A stretch of 64,000 bases of DNA from assembly GCF_002217285.1 (NCBI RefSeq), contig NZ_MUGW01000021.1:1-64000 (forward strand), given 5' to 3'. Below the pieces are notes generated by a model. It was not told the DNA's origin and did not search any database. It saw only the letters and a program-made list of their open reading frames with translations. Positions 53,620 through 64,000 of this stretch are shown here, in pieces. This DNA comes from Flavobacterium hercynium. GTDB taxonomy: Bacteria > Bacteroidota > Bacteroidia > Flavobacteriales > Flavobacteriaceae. A program made the translations under genes and the position numbers. Each line of letters opens with the position of its first letter. Positions within the stretch are counted from its first letter, which is position 1.

Positions 53620-54258
53620 TTATGCGTTCAAAAGATTATTCTTTAAAAGAAAAGCCATCAATTCTGCTACATTTTTAGTTTTATACTTCTGAAGTATATT
53701 GCGTCGATGTGTCTGCACCGTCAAGAAGCTTAAAAATAATTCATCAGCAATTTCCTGAGTCGATTTACCTTTAGACAATAACATTACAATATCTTTTTCT
53801 CTTCTGCTCAGGCTCGGAATTCTTTCTAAATCTTCAGACTGAGGCTGACTAATTATTGCCTTTACCTCATCACTAAAAACGATTTCACCTTCAATTGCTT
53901 TATTTATGCAACGTTTAAATTCTTCAAAAGAGGCACTTTTTAGAATATAACCATTACCGCCATTCTGAATAAACTGCATTACCAGACTTCTTTCTGATTG
54001 GCTGCTCATTCCAATAATGACAATTTGAGGATACTTTTGCTTAATTGTTTTACAAAGATCCACCCCGTTTATTACAGGAAGAAAAATATCCATCAAAATT
54101 AAATCGACTTCATTTTCTTCAATATACTCTACCAATTTTACGCCAGATTGCAATTTACCCACAATCTCAACACTTTCTAAATCTGACAATAATCCCGAAA
54201 TTCCCGAAATCACAATTGGATGATCGTCTACAATAATCGTTTTATATGCTTTATCCAT
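53620..54258 (-). CDS. LuxR/NarL-type response regulator
   Basis: 212 residues. The receiver has VDDHP, phosphoacceptor Asp in LILMDIFLPVINGVDL, and a Lys in YILKSASFEE. The C-terminal LuxR helix-turn-helix reads LSRREKDIVMLLSKGKSTQEIADELFLSFLTVQTHRRNILQKY. Its start overlaps the end of the kinase gene by 8 bases, so the two are translated together. An 18-bp palindrome at 56321-56338, upstream of the kinase gene, is a plausible binding site, since NarL-type proteins bind inverted repeats. Confidence 0.94.
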   Translation of the reverse strand: MDKAYKTIIVDDHPIVISGISGLLSDLESVEIVGKLQSGVKLVEYIEENEVDLILMDIFLPVINGVDLCKTIKQKYPQIVIIGMSSQSERSLVMQFIQNGGNGYILKSASFEEFKRCINKAIEGEIVFSDEVKAIISQPQSEDLERIPSLSRREKDIVMLLSKGKSTQEIADELFLSFLTVQTHRRNILQKYKTKNVAELMAFLLKNNLLNA

Positions 54259-56260
54259 TTGATGTTGCTTCTTTTTTTACTTTCAATTCAATATAAGCTG
54301 CTGTTCCGTTATTTGGTTCACTTTGAATTTCAACTTTTCCATGCAGAAAGTCAACGCGATTTCTGATATTTCGCAATCCCATTCCGCTATTATTTTTATC
54401 CAAAACATCAAAACCAATCCCATTATCTTCGACTGTGATATAGAAGGTCTCTTTATTTTGAGAACAGGAAACTAATATTTCTGTTGCCTCAGCATATTTT
54501 AAAGCATTATTCAATAATTCCTGAATAATACGGTAAATAACAATTTCATAATTTTTAGGAAGGTTTGGTTTTGGAATCAGATATTGAAACTCAATTTTAG
54601 TATTGGCATTAGAATTTCGCATACATAAATCCTGCAATGCATGTTCCAAACTCAATTTAAGCAAACTTTCCGGCATTAAGTTTTGAGAAATATTCCTTAA
54701 TTCTTTAATCGAATTATCAAGTAATACATTGACATCTGTTGCGCTTAAGTTATTTTGGTTTTCTGCTAACTTCAAATGAATTTTCAATCCCGAAAGCATA
54801 CTCCCTAATCCGTCATGCAAATCTCTCGCAATTCGTTTTCTTTCCACTTCTTCTCCTTCAATCAGCGCATTAGAAACGGATAATTTTTGCTGATTCTCAA
54901 GCACATCTAATTCTTGCTGGTAATTAATTTCTTTCTGAGCACTTAATTTCTTTTGATTGTTATTCAATATCCACAAAAATAAAACGGTAAGAAACAACAA
55001 AACAGACAACACCGCAAACAAAACAGAATTCAGTCGATTGTTATGCAGCATTAATGATGCTCTTTCGTTTTGCGACTGAAGCAAGGTGATCTTTTTCTCG
55101 TTCTCTGCTTTCTTAAACTTTGCTTCCAGTTCTACGATATCACTTTTAAACTTCGTATCATTCAAACTATCATTGATTACATTGTATTTATTGGCATAGA
55201 AGTATGCTTTATCGTAATCTTTAGTAGCATTGTAAACCTTAGACAATTCATTGAAATAGTTTTTCTGATCTACAATAAAAGGTGTTTTACTTAAAAGATA
55301 TTCCAAATTTGCCTTTGCTTTTGCGTAATTCTTTAATTTGAATAAAACTTCATATTCAGCAAATTTCAATCGGTTTAAAGCAATCTGATTTTGATGTTTA
55401 TCTGCTGATCGAATACCTTTTTCATAACTCTCTAATGCTGTTTCGTGTTTGTTTTGCTTAGCATAATAAATCCCTTCTGAATAATAATAAGAATCATTTA
55501 GGTTTGATTCGGGATGGTATTCTAATTTAGCATAGGCTTTATCCAGAACTTTCTTTGCGTCATAAAATCTTTTTAATTCTACCAGATTTTCTGCATTAAT
55601 GATATACGTTTCTACCTTAGACTCAATTAAGGTTGGTGATCGTTTTGTTGCCACTTCTATGTAATATTGTGCATCACGCAGGTATTCACTCGCTTTTTGA
55701 CGTTCGTTATTATTCATAAAAATAATAGCAACCGCTTTATACAAAGCGCTTATTAGTTCGTGATCTTTACTCTTTTTAGCAATAGGAATAGCCTCATGTA
55801 CCAACAACTTCATGTAAGCCTTTTCATTGTTACTTCTTTGCTGCATGATGCCATAATTCTGAAGCACGATAGCACGTAGTCGATAAGCTTCTATATTATT
55901 GTACGCTTTCAGTTTTTCATTGGCTTCAAGCAGTGTTTTTTCGAAACCTTCAGCATCTCCTTTCTCCAAAAAACGAGATGAATTATAGTAAATTGATGCA
56001 TCTACCAAAAATGGATATTTAGTTTTCAACTTATTGGCCTGCTCCAAATATTCCTTTGACTTTGTACCGTCCTGTACCATCAAATACAACTTAGACAATC
56101 TAAAACTGTAAATACTTTTAAGACTATCTGAATTTGTTTTTTTTGTAAGTGTAGCAATACTATCGATATAAACGGAATCATCATCTAAAGAGAGAATAAC
56201 CTGTGAATAGGTTATGGCAGAGAAAAATAGAAAAAATAGAACTGGGTAAATTTTCTTCAT
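54251..56260 (-). CDS. TPR-containing sensor histidine kinase (HisKA_3)
   Basis: About 669 residues from MKKIYPVLFFLFFSA; the in-frame TTG at 56278 is less likely. The signal peptide ends near TYSQ. A periplasmic region of about 370 residues is made of TPR-like helical repeats (for example YYYSEGIYYAKQNKHETALESYEKG). One membrane helix follows (about 410-432, LFAVLSVLLFLTVLFLWIL), then coiled coil and the HisKA_3 box RKRIARDLHDGLGSMLSGL and HATPase (ELLNNALKYAEA, DNGIGFD, GMGLRNIRNRV). It signals to the LuxR-type regulator. The ligand is unknown. Confidence 0.93.
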   Translation of the reverse strand: MKKIYPVLFFLFFSAITYSQVILSLDDDSVYIDSIATLTKKTNSDSLKSIYSFRLSKLYLMVQDGTKSKEYLEQANKLKTKYPFLVDASIYYNSSRFLEKGDAEGFEKTLLEANEKLKAYNNIEAYRLRAIVLQNYGIMQQRSNNEKAYMKLLVHEAIPIAKKSKDHELISALYKAVAIIFMNNNERQKASEYLRDAQYYIEVATKRSPTLIESKVETYIINAENLVELKRFYDAKKVLDKAYAKLEYHPESNLNDSYYYSEGIYYAKQNKHETALESYEKGIRSADKHQNQIALNRLKFAEYEVLFKLKNYAKAKANLEYLLSKTPFIVDQKNYFNELSKVYNATKDYDKAYFYANKYNVINDSLNDTKFKSDIVELEAKFKKAENEKKITLLQSQNERASLMLHNNRLNSVLFAVLSVLLFLTVLFLWILNNNQKKLSAQKEINYQQELDVLENQQKLSVSNALIEGEEVERKRIARDLHDGLGSMLSGLKIHLKLAENQNNLSATDVNVLLDNSIKELRNISQNLMPESLLKLSLEHALQDLCMRNSNANTKIEFQYLIPKPNLPKNYEIVIYRIIQELLNNALKYAEATEILVSCSQNKETFYITVEDNGIGFDVLDKNNSGMGLRNIRNRVDFLHGKVEIQSEPNNGTAAYIELKVKKEATSNG

Positions 56261-56320
56261 GAATCGTGGTTTTTTCAAATTTATTAAAATTTAAATGTTA
56301 CGAAAAGAAAAATTACATTT

Positions 56321-56361
56321 TTACCTGATATCAGGTAATACAAAATACACTTAATCAGGTA
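56321..56361. promoter_or_regulatory. Palindromic operator between the kinase and lipoprotein genes
   Basis: TTACCTGATATCAGGTAA (56321-56338) is a perfect 18-bp palindrome in the 165-base divergent region, and a further half-site ATCAGGTA lies at 56354-56361. The arrangement suits a dimeric regulator, most simply the co-encoded LuxR-type protein. Confidence 0.6.
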
Positions 56362-56425
56362 TTGAACTTTCCTTAATAAGCTTCTAGTTTTGCTGAGAGA
56401 AATATTAATTTTTAAAAAACGTATT

Positions 56426-56812
56426 ATGAAATCTATTTTTAAAACTTTAGCTATTGCATTGACTCTTGCTTTTACTGCAGTGTCTTGCAGCAGCGACAAC
56501 GATAATGGTTCTGGATCAAGAGACGTTAAGTATGAAATAACCGGAAATTATAAAGGAAAACTTGGTGCTACTTATATGGAGTCTGGTAACGCCGGACAAA
56601 ATGTAGATGTTACTACTTTACCTTGGACTAAAGAATTTAAAGCTTCTGGAGATACTACCGGAGCAGGAATTACTGTAAGTGGAAATGGTGGTGCTGAAAA
56701 CGAAACTATAACAGTAAAAATTTATGTTGGTGGAAAAGTAGTAAAAGAAACTACTGCAAAAGCAACTAGCGACGGAATTATTATAGCAATTCCTGGTACT
56801 TACATATTTTAA
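56426..56812 (+). CDS. Small lipoprotein divergent from the two-component system
   Basis: About 128 residues from MKSIFKTLAIALTLAFTA; the in-frame TTG at 56390 is rejected because the MKS start gives a proper signal peptide. Lipobox AVSC, then a Ser/Asp/Gly tether (SSDNDNGSGS). The mature part is a small beta domain (YEITGNYKGKLGATYME...ETITVKIYVGGKVVKETTAKA), similar to predicted membrane-associated immunoglobulin-like lipoproteins. The shared palindrome suggests control by the neighbouring TPR kinase pathway. Function unknown. Confidence 0.83.
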   Translation: MKSIFKTLAIALTLAFTAVSCSSDNDNGSGSRDVKYEITGNYKGKLGATYMESGNAGQNVDVTTLPWTKEFKASGDTTGAGITVSGNGGAENETITVKIYVGGKVVKETTAKATSDGIIIAIPGTYIF

Positions 56813-56860
56813 AACATTTTTTTTAAGCCTTTGAATTTTATTTTATTTTGGAGAAAAGAG

Positions 56861-56886
56861 AAAGCTTCGGGTGATTCCGAAGCTTT
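56861..56886 (+). terminator. Terminator after the small lipoprotein
   Basis: AAAGCTTCGG (56861-56870) pairs with CCGAAGCTTT (56877-56886), T-rich run to 56894. Confidence 0.85.
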
Positions 56887-57079
56887 TCTTTTTTATGCTT
56901 TTTTCTAACTCTAAGTAAACCTACACAAAAAACACTAGTAAACTAACATAGCATTTTTTTTAAAGACTTCTTACATTACAGAAACAAAGACATCAAGACC
57001 AAAAATTAACAACCTAATCATTTTATTGTAAATACCTTACCACTTTTTCTCCTATACAACAGGAAAAATACCACACACT

Positions 57080-57107
57080 AAAAAGCGAGATATAAATCTC
57101 GCTTTTT
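57080..57107. terminator. Terminator upstream of the T9SS/RHS genes
   Basis: AAAAGCGAGAT (57081-57091) pairs with ATCTCGCTTTT (57096-57106), with A- and T-runs on both sides. It would insulate the RHS unit from upstream read-through, or end an unseen small transcript. Confidence 0.8.
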
Positions 57108-57195
57108 TTGTTAAAAAAATATTTTTAACATTCACCCTGTAGGAACTTGTAAATTAAAACTTATTTTTGTGATCCAACACACATATCTCAACTAT

Positions 57196-57684
57196 ATGAA
57201 GAAATATATACTTGTATTTTTACTTATTGGGTCGTTTACAAATGCTCAGGAAAAACTAACATTCGATTACGATACTGCCGGAAATCAAACGAACAGAATG
57301 TTAATCTGCATCAACTGCATCGATGTAATCACTGATGAATTAGAGGATAAAGGCAACGAGGAAGACCCAAAAGAAGATCCCAAAGATGATGATGAGAGCG
57401 AAGACAGCACTACAGAAGATCCTTCTAAAGAAACGGCTATTTCCTATTATCCCAACCCAGTTAAAGAAGAATTATTCATTGACCGGAGACAATTGTCTAA
57501 TGAAAATCCCGTAACAACAATTGCTGTTTATTCCTTATCCGGTCAGGCGATAAAAACACAACCGATAGCCAATGGACAAAACGGCCTAACACTTCCGTTT
57601 AGCGAATATCCCGCAGGTGTCTACATTGTTTTGATTTCCCATAAAAACGGTGAAGACAAATCGATTAAAATTATGAAACAATAG
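57196..57684 (+). CDS. Small T9SS type A protein with a YD-like N-terminal motif
   Basis: About 162 residues from MKKYILVFLLIGSF; the earlier in-frame GTG at 57169 is rejected. The signal peptide ends near TNAQ. Next comes LTFDYDTAGNQTNRMLIC, like a single YD/RHS repeat, with a nearby CINC. An acidic linker follows (Glu/Asp/Pro/Lys-rich, about 50-80), then a type A sorting domain (SYYPNPVKEELFID...GVYIVLISHKNGEDKSIKI). It stops 7 bases before the RHS gene's ATG, so the two are one operon. It may be a helper or tether for the RHS protein; this is inferred. Confidence 0.85.
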   Translation: MKKYILVFLLIGSFTNAQEKLTFDYDTAGNQTNRMLICINCIDVITDELEDKGNEEDPKEDPKDDDESEDSTTEDPSKETAISYYPNPVKEELFIDRRQLSNENPVTTIAVYSLSGQAIKTQPIANGQNGLTLPFSEYPAGVYIVLISHKNGEDKSIKIMKQ

Positions 57685-57691
57685 ATTGCGC

Positions 57692-60600
57692 ATGAAGAAA
57701 CTTTACTTTACAACCACCTTATTATTTTTAAACTTATTACTTACAGCACAAACAACGCCAGCAGGATCTTCTACAGAAGTTGGCGCAACCGAAGGCGCTC
57801 TTTCTGTTTCTTTATCCGGAGCTTCCAATTATATGCTTCCTATTGCTGTTCCGTCTGGTATCGACGGTGTAGCACCACAAATAGCGCTAGCCTATAATAG
57901 CAACAGCGGAATTACAGGAACGGCTGCACCAGGATGGAATATTTCAGGAGTATCGTCGATTACGCGTATTGCAGCTACAAAATTTCACGATGGTGTAATT
58001 GATGCGGTTGATTTTAATACTTTAGACCGATTTGCATTAGACGGACAACGTTTAATAGTAAAAAATGGCACAGACATTTACGGCGGAAACGGAACAGTGT
58101 ACGAAACAGAATTTCATTCGAACGTTAAAATCACCTCTTACGGAACAAATCCTTAAGGAAAAAATTACGGCCCTGCTTATTTTGTTGTAGAATATCCCAA
58201 CGGAACAAAAGCTTTTTACGGAAATTCTGCAGATTCCCGCTCTGTAAACGAATGGTCTATTACCAATTTTGATAATTTATCGGGAGTCCGTATTGCCTAC
58301 AGCTACACTATTACGGATAATTCGTTATACCTAAACACCATAAAATATGGAAGCCGTTTAGACGAAACCCCTTTGAGTGAAATACGTTTTAGCTACAACA
58401 ATGACAGGATTTTGTACAAAGAAGACCGCTTCATTGCGGGTGTACAAATAAAGAGAGAAAAAAGTTTATCAGAAATTAATGTGCTTGATAACGGAATCCC
58501 TCTAAGAAATTACAGCATTACAACAGACAAATATTCAATTCTTTCTGTAACCGAAAAAAATGGTGATCAGTCTAAAAGTTATAATCCGATTGTTTTTTCT
58601 TATCTGAACGATAATCAACCTCATGTGAGCTATTCTAAACTCAATGCCAAATTAAGTGTAGGTAAAATCGAAAGCCGTAATGCCGCAACCATTTCAGGTG
58701 ATTTTGATGCCGACGGAAAAATGGATTTTATATTATACCCTACTTTTGGACCTGACAAAATGAAAAAGTTCTGGCTTTATACAGACTTACAATCCGGCAA
58801 TACCAATCTGGGTTCTTCTCATGATGTTGGGCTTTTTGAAACTATTTTTACCTCTAACTGGTTAAGCTGGGACAATAAGGTAATGCAACAAGGCTGGACT
58901 ATTGCTACCACCGATCCTGCTACTCAAATAACGACTTTAAGCACCTATGCCCTAAGCAGTATGAACACCATACTGCCGCAAGGCAGCAAATCGTTTAAAT
59001 TTCCTGAATTTATATATTACTCTGAACATCCCAGTAGCTGTCTCCAACCTGACAGAGAACCGTTTGAACATTCATACCGTCCTTCCAGACGTTATGCCAA
59101 TGGTGATTTCAACGGTGATGGATTAACAGACGTACTAGCAATTGAAGTAAAATTTACTTATTCGTATGATGGGCCTTGTGACACAAATGGAAATCTTGTG
59201 AGAGTAACTTCTACTAATCCGGGAGACACCTATTTCATGAATTTAGACAGAAGGCTAACTTCTAAGCATACCAATCATGCAGGGTCTCTTAATGTTTCTG
59301 AAACCAGTAAATTACTTGTGGCAGACTTTAACGGAGATGGAAAATCAGATATTTTTGTTATTGACGAGGGCTTTGTAAACATATATGGACTGGATGATAA
59401 AAACAAGCTGGTTTTATTATATAAAAACCAAACCGTCGATCCCGACATTAGCTTAAGCAAACCCATTTTAATAGGCGACTATAATGGTGACGGAAAATTC
59501 GAATTTATAACACCCAAAGCTTACGGAAGTGCAACTTTGTGTACCTATACTTCTGACGGCTTATCTTTACGCAAAGAAGAAAAACCTTTTAACCCTGATT
59601 TTAAAGCCAACGACGCTAATAATACTTATGACTATATTGCACTTGATTATGATAATGATCACCGAACTGATTTAATTTCTATTAGAAGCAGCACAAATCC
59701 AAACACAAAAAAAGGTGATCTATTTTTAAACGGGCACTCGAATTTAAACGGGGAGTTTCGCAATGCCGCAACATGGTCCTGTTATTCCAATAGTGATCCG
59801 GATATTAATAAATATGCGCTTCCTGTCTACCTGCCCCAGAACAGTTCTTACAATGGTGTTAGTCATGGTAGCAATAATTTCGAAATCGCTTTTATAAATA
59901 AAGACAAAATACACTTTTTCAATTCAGAAAAAAGATATGGAAAGAACAATCTGCTTGTTTCGGTAACAACAGGGAATGATATCAAAGAAACCATAAAGTA
60001 TACGTCTTTAAATCCGAGATCTTACAGTACTTACCCGTACAACACAATATACACCCCGAGTACCGGAACAGAAAATTATCCGAATATCGATATGGTATGG
60101 GATGCCAATTTTATGGTGGTTTCTCAGATTGAAAAACAAAGTAAAGATGTTTTAAAGAAAAGACTGTTTGCCTATTACGGTGCGGTATCCAATTATGAGG
60201 GATTAGGGTTTCTAGGTTTTAGAGCAATTACACAGACCGAGTGGTTTGATCAGGATTCTAAAATGATATCGAATGTTTTGAAATTTGACATTAGTAAACG
60301 TGGTGCTCTTTTGGAGCGTTCCCAATTTCTCGGCTATCGTTCACCTGTGTCGTTCATGGACGATTACATTACCAAATCGGCATTTACGTATGAGAGTGAT
60401 TTGCTTGCCAATAAGGTTTTTAAACTAAAAAATACGATTACAAAAGACTCCAATACACTCAACGGAACCACTACCGAAACGGTAAAGGTGTATGATGAAA
60501 ACAGTAATGTAACGAATACCAAAACCACAATTCAGGAAGGAGCAACAGTGGCGCACACTACAAGTACAGCAGTTATTTATGAGCCTTTGCTGCAATCTCC

Positions 60601-63600
60601 TTATATTTTGGGCAGACCTCTGAGTAAAACCGTTACCAGTACAACACCCGGAAGTTCAATGACCAACAAAGAAGTCTATACCTATGGCGCGAATCAACTC
60701 GTTTCCAGTATTGACAGAAGTGCCGACGGAACTGCTGTTATTACAGAAAGCAGGGTTTATGATTCTTTTGGAAATACGATACAAAACACGATGAGTGATC
60801 CTGCTCCTTTAGCACCTAGAACGACACGTTATGAATATGATGCATCAGGAAGACATATTACCAAAATGATCGATACCGATGCGCTGGAAACCGTTTTTGT
60901 TTATAATCCGGACGGAACGCTTCAATCTGAAACAACACCATTTTCGGCTACTTCTTATACCTACGATTCGTGGTTTAAGCGTATAACGGCTACAAATGAT
61001 AAACTCAACAAAACCATAACGACGACTTATACTAAAAATGCGGAAAAAACAATCGTTACCACCACAACCGACGCTTTAGACGGCAGTGCTACCGAAGAAA
61101 CCTTTGATGATTTAGGACGCAAAATAAAATCCGGCGTGAAAAACCTCAATGGTGTATTCTCGTATATTTCGTATGAATATGACGTTCACGATCGCAATTA
61201 CAAAGTGAGCGAACCTTATTTTGACGCATTGCCTTCGCAGTGGAATGAAGTAGAGTACGATGCTTACGGCAGGGTTACAAACAGCAAATCCTTTAATGGT
61301 AAATCGATTGCAACATCCTACTTGGGATTGACAAGTACTATTGTCGATGGGCAGAAAACCAAAACCATGACCAACAGTGCCAATGGTACTTTGAGCACGT
61401 TAAGTGAAACCCTTGGCGGAAGCATTACTTACAGTTATTTTGCCAATGGCAATTTAAAACAAGCCAGTTACAACGGCGTTAACATCGTAACAGAACAAGA
61501 CGGCTGGGGACGAAGAACAAAACTGACCAACCCATCGTCCGGAACATTCACGTATGTTCACAATGACTTTGGTGAACTCACCACAGAGACAAGTCAAAAC
61601 GGAGGTGTTGTCACTACGCTAAAACGAGACGAAGCGGGCAAAGTAATAAACAAAACCATTGTGGGAGCTGGTACCAACAGTGAAACTAATTATACGTATG
61701 ATCCCGCTACCAAGTTGATTTTGCGTGTACAGTATGTCGATAAAAACGAACCGGTTGCTACAGGCACAACCATTACCACATTTGTTTACGACGACATCTT
61801 TAAACGCGTTACGAGCATAACAGAAGAAAAACTGAGTGTTACGAAATTTACAAGATCCTTTACCTATGATGGTTTGGGCAGAATCGATACCGAAACTAAA
61901 ACAGCGGAGCTTAATGGAAAAGTAAGTACCGTTGTAACCAAAAATGTGTACAAAAACGGAGCGTTGTGGCAAATTGTAGACAATGCGACAAACAAAATAC
62001 TTTGGCAGACCAATATTTTAAATGCCAAAGGTCAGATACGCGAGAGCGAAATGGGCAACGGCATTAAAATGACAAGCGAATTTGATGAAAATGGTTATTT
62101 ATCGAAAATACAATACGATAAAACCACAGCACCAAGTGCCAACATTTTGACGCTCACGACTTCATTTGATAAAAACACAGATAATCTGACCAGCAGAAGC
62201 AACAGTGCTTTTAATAATTATACTGAAACATTTCAATATGATGAAATAGACCGTTTACAGGAATTCACCAATCGATTGGGTGAAAAAGAAACACAAACGT
62301 ATGATCCCGCGGGAAAAATACTGACCAATAATTTAGGCACCTACAAATATGAGGATTCAAGGCCCTACCGCAACACCTTTATTGAGCTAAACGCCAATGC
62401 CCTGGACTATTACCAAAATAGAGGTGTTGTATTTTATGACGGCATGGAAAGCCAGACCGGATGGAGTACAAACAAATATTCATCGCGCGAAATAAAATTT
62501 GTTCCACTTGAAACCTCTGACGAAAAACATGCTTTGCAGTTAGAAACCGCCGGTAATGAAAAAAGAAACAGCGTTACAGCAGATAAAATCATTACGATCA
62601 ACAATGAAGCAGCTACTAAATATGTGATTTCGGGCTGGGTAAAAACAACCCTGCCAAAAGCAGAAATACAGGTTTTAGAATATAAAAACAAGGAGAAAAA
62701 ACCTTTCGTAACCGAAACCGTAAGCACCAAAAAAGCAGAAGAAATGGTCTTTTTAGAGAAAATGATCGAGATACCTGCCGAAGTGAAACAATTGAGAATT
62801 CGCGTGAATGTTATTGCAGGACAACTTGGCGAAGGCAGCGCTATTTTTGATGAAATTAGTATTCGCAAAGTAGGTAAAGGCGACGGAAAACAACGAAAAC
62901 TAAGCGTTACCTACAATGCCTTTAAAAGCCCAATTGAGATTTCGGAAACGGGTATCGATAGAATAAGTTTTACTTATAACGAGGATAACCAGCGCAGTAC
63001 CATGTATTACGGCAGTCTGGAAGACAAAGAACTAAGACCGCTTCGCAAGCATTATTCTGCTGACGGCAGTATGGAGATAAAAGAAAACCGAAGTACAGGA
63101 GCTCTGGAATTTGTAACTTTCATTGGAGGAAATGCCTACACAGCTCCGGTTGTTTCTAAAAGTGATGGTATCGATAAGTCTGAATATTTGTATTTGCACC
63201 GCGATTATCAGGGTTCTATTTTGGCAATAACAGACGCAAATGCTACCTTAGTCGAAAAACGTTTGTTTGATGCTTGGGGAAGCATTATAAAAGTCGAAGA
63301 CGGCAAAGGGAATGAACTGCCGGAATTAACCATTTTAGACCGCGGTTATACGGGACACGAGCATTTGCAAAGTGTAGCGCTCATCAACATGAATGCGAGG
63401 CTTTACGACCCAATGCTGCACCGCTTTTTGCAAGTAGACAATTACATTCAGGATCCTACCAATACGCAAAACTTTAACCAGTACGGCTATGTATTAAACA
63501 ATCCGTTGAAATACACTGATCCTAGTGGGAACAAGTTCAAACTTACTTTTAGCGACATTGTAGCGGGTCTTGAAATCGTAGCCGGTGCTATTATGGTAGC

Positions 63601-64000
63601 GGCATCCTCCGTTACTTATGGTGCTACTTATATTGCGAGTGCTTCTTTAATCGCAGCGGGCGGAGGACATTTTGCAGTTACCGCTGTCCAGTATAGCCAA
63701 ACTAAAGACTGGGTTTCGGCATCGAATAATGCGGGGCTTACCTTTGGGATAAAATTTGATACGGATTTTGGGTATGATGGTGCTAAGGCTGATGTAAAAA
63801 ATGGAGATTTTTACAGCAACAATAGCTACGAAAAAATAGCTGGAAAAACTAATGAGGTTGCAACCTCTACTGCGATATTTAGTGCGGGATTAGAAGCGTC
63901 AGGGAGAGCAGCGCCATATATGAAAGGAATAGGTAAAATTACAGGAAATATAGCACCTTTTGCCCAAGCTTCTTATAATACAATAAAAGTCATTAAGGGA
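57692..64000 (+). pseudogene. Giant SpvB/RHS-repeat protein gene, interrupted by an in-frame TAA and cut by the window end
   Basis: The first 154 codons encode a signal peptide (MKKLYFTTTLLFLNLLLTAQ) and an SpvB-type start (SLSGASNYMLPIAVPSGIDG, ALAYNSNSGITG, APGWNISGVSSITR). Codon 155 is TAA (58154-58156). The same frame then stays open to 64000 (about 2100 codons in all) and continues the family: FG-GAP-like DFDADGKMDF, DFNGDGLTDV, DFNGDGKSDIF and DYNGDGKFEF, then YD repeats, and the RHS core RLYDPMLHRFLQVDNYIQDP...NPLKYTDPSGN near 63398-63530. After the core about 155 residues of a variable, alanine-rich C-terminal region begin. A single substitution explains the stop; a read error or a split product is possible. 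Confidence 0.8.

Larger units (their letters stand above)
56813..57195. other. Gene-less stretch with two terminators
   Basis: 383 bases. A terminator at 56861-56886 ends the lipoprotein transcript. A second at 57080-57107 has no gene in front of it. The intervening 190 bases are AT-rich with no convincing reading frame and no TAnnTTTG promoter that I can pair with a -33 element. A -7-like TATTTTTG (57162-57169) precedes the next gene. Confidence 0.6.

Noticed and set aside
58100..58200. A frameshift in the RHS gene
   Set aside because: The frame before and after the stop is the same (codon starts at 57692, 58157, 59099, 60839 and 63392 agree modulo 3), so the break is a nonsense codon and not an indel.
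62434..62868. A 144-codon minus-strand frame, and 61619-61972 minus
   Set aside because: They are antisense shadows of the RHS-repeat coding sequence with no supporting motifs.

Overview
The window is AT-rich and reads as chromosomal DNA of a Flavobacterium or a close relative in the Bacteroidota. The evidence is type IX secretion (T9SS) C-terminal sorting domains, a TonB receptor with an N-terminal carboxypeptidase-like domain, DUF4296 and DUF4271 proteins, the bifunctional DAHP synthase/chorismate mutase, and many promoters with the Bacteroidota -7 motif TAnnTTTG. I found no tRNA, rRNA or CRISPR array.

Layout. 1-1250: an IS110-family element whose leader folds like a bridge RNA. 1332-5416 (minus): a type VI secretion cargo operon of vgrG, a metzincin-type metallopeptidase effector and a lipoprotein that is probably its immunity partner; no other T6SS structural genes are present. 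5849-6056: a free-standing structured ncRNA with promoter and terminator, a candidate 6S RNA. 6342-8934: an unknown gene, then dtd, a four-helix-bundle protein and rsgA. 9197-13624 (minus): the phenylalanine/tyrosine operon pheA, aminotransferase, tyrA, DAHP synthase/chorismate mutase. It is preceded by a previously unannotated Phe/Tyr-rich leader peptide and a textbook attenuator. 13852-15431: a toxin-antitoxin pair and a KilA-N protein. 15563-19191: class I ribonucleotide reductase nrdA and nrdB.

19527-34021 is mostly housekeeping: DUF3109, MarC, a minimal FAD protein, an S41 protease, a dCMP deaminase, HupE, TerB, fructose-1,6-bisphosphatase, GNAT, aspartate kinase, a 1143-residue SprA-like outer-membrane protein and a Lys/Ala-rich periplasmic protein. 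34205-43641 contains a glycosyltransferase and then a probable phosphate-starvation cluster: OprP/O-like porin, PhoR-like kinase, PhoB-like regulator, TonB receptor, beta-helix lipoprotein and a small T9SS protein. A shared motif, CCCTGTTAA-N7-TTAA, lies upstream of both the porin and the TonB receptor.

43739-53527 holds a LuxE/PaaK-like protein, tyrS (with a 200-bp degenerate hexanucleotide repeat at its 5' side), an epimerase, DUF4296, dihydroorotase, a polyprenol-phosphate mannosyltransferase, DUF4271, hemD, an Lrp/AsnC regulator and a zinc metallopeptidase. 53620-56812 is a TPR histidine kinase/LuxR regulator pair divergent from a small lipoprotein, with an 18-bp perfect palindrome between them. 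57196-64000 is a small T9SS protein followed by a giant SpvB/RHS-repeat gene that is interrupted by one in-frame TAA at codon 155 and runs off the window end.

Most interesting: the Phe attenuator, the metzincin effector/immunity pair, the ncRNA at 5886-6056, the IS110 bridge-RNA candidate, the two matching Pho-box-like sites and the interrupted RHS gene.
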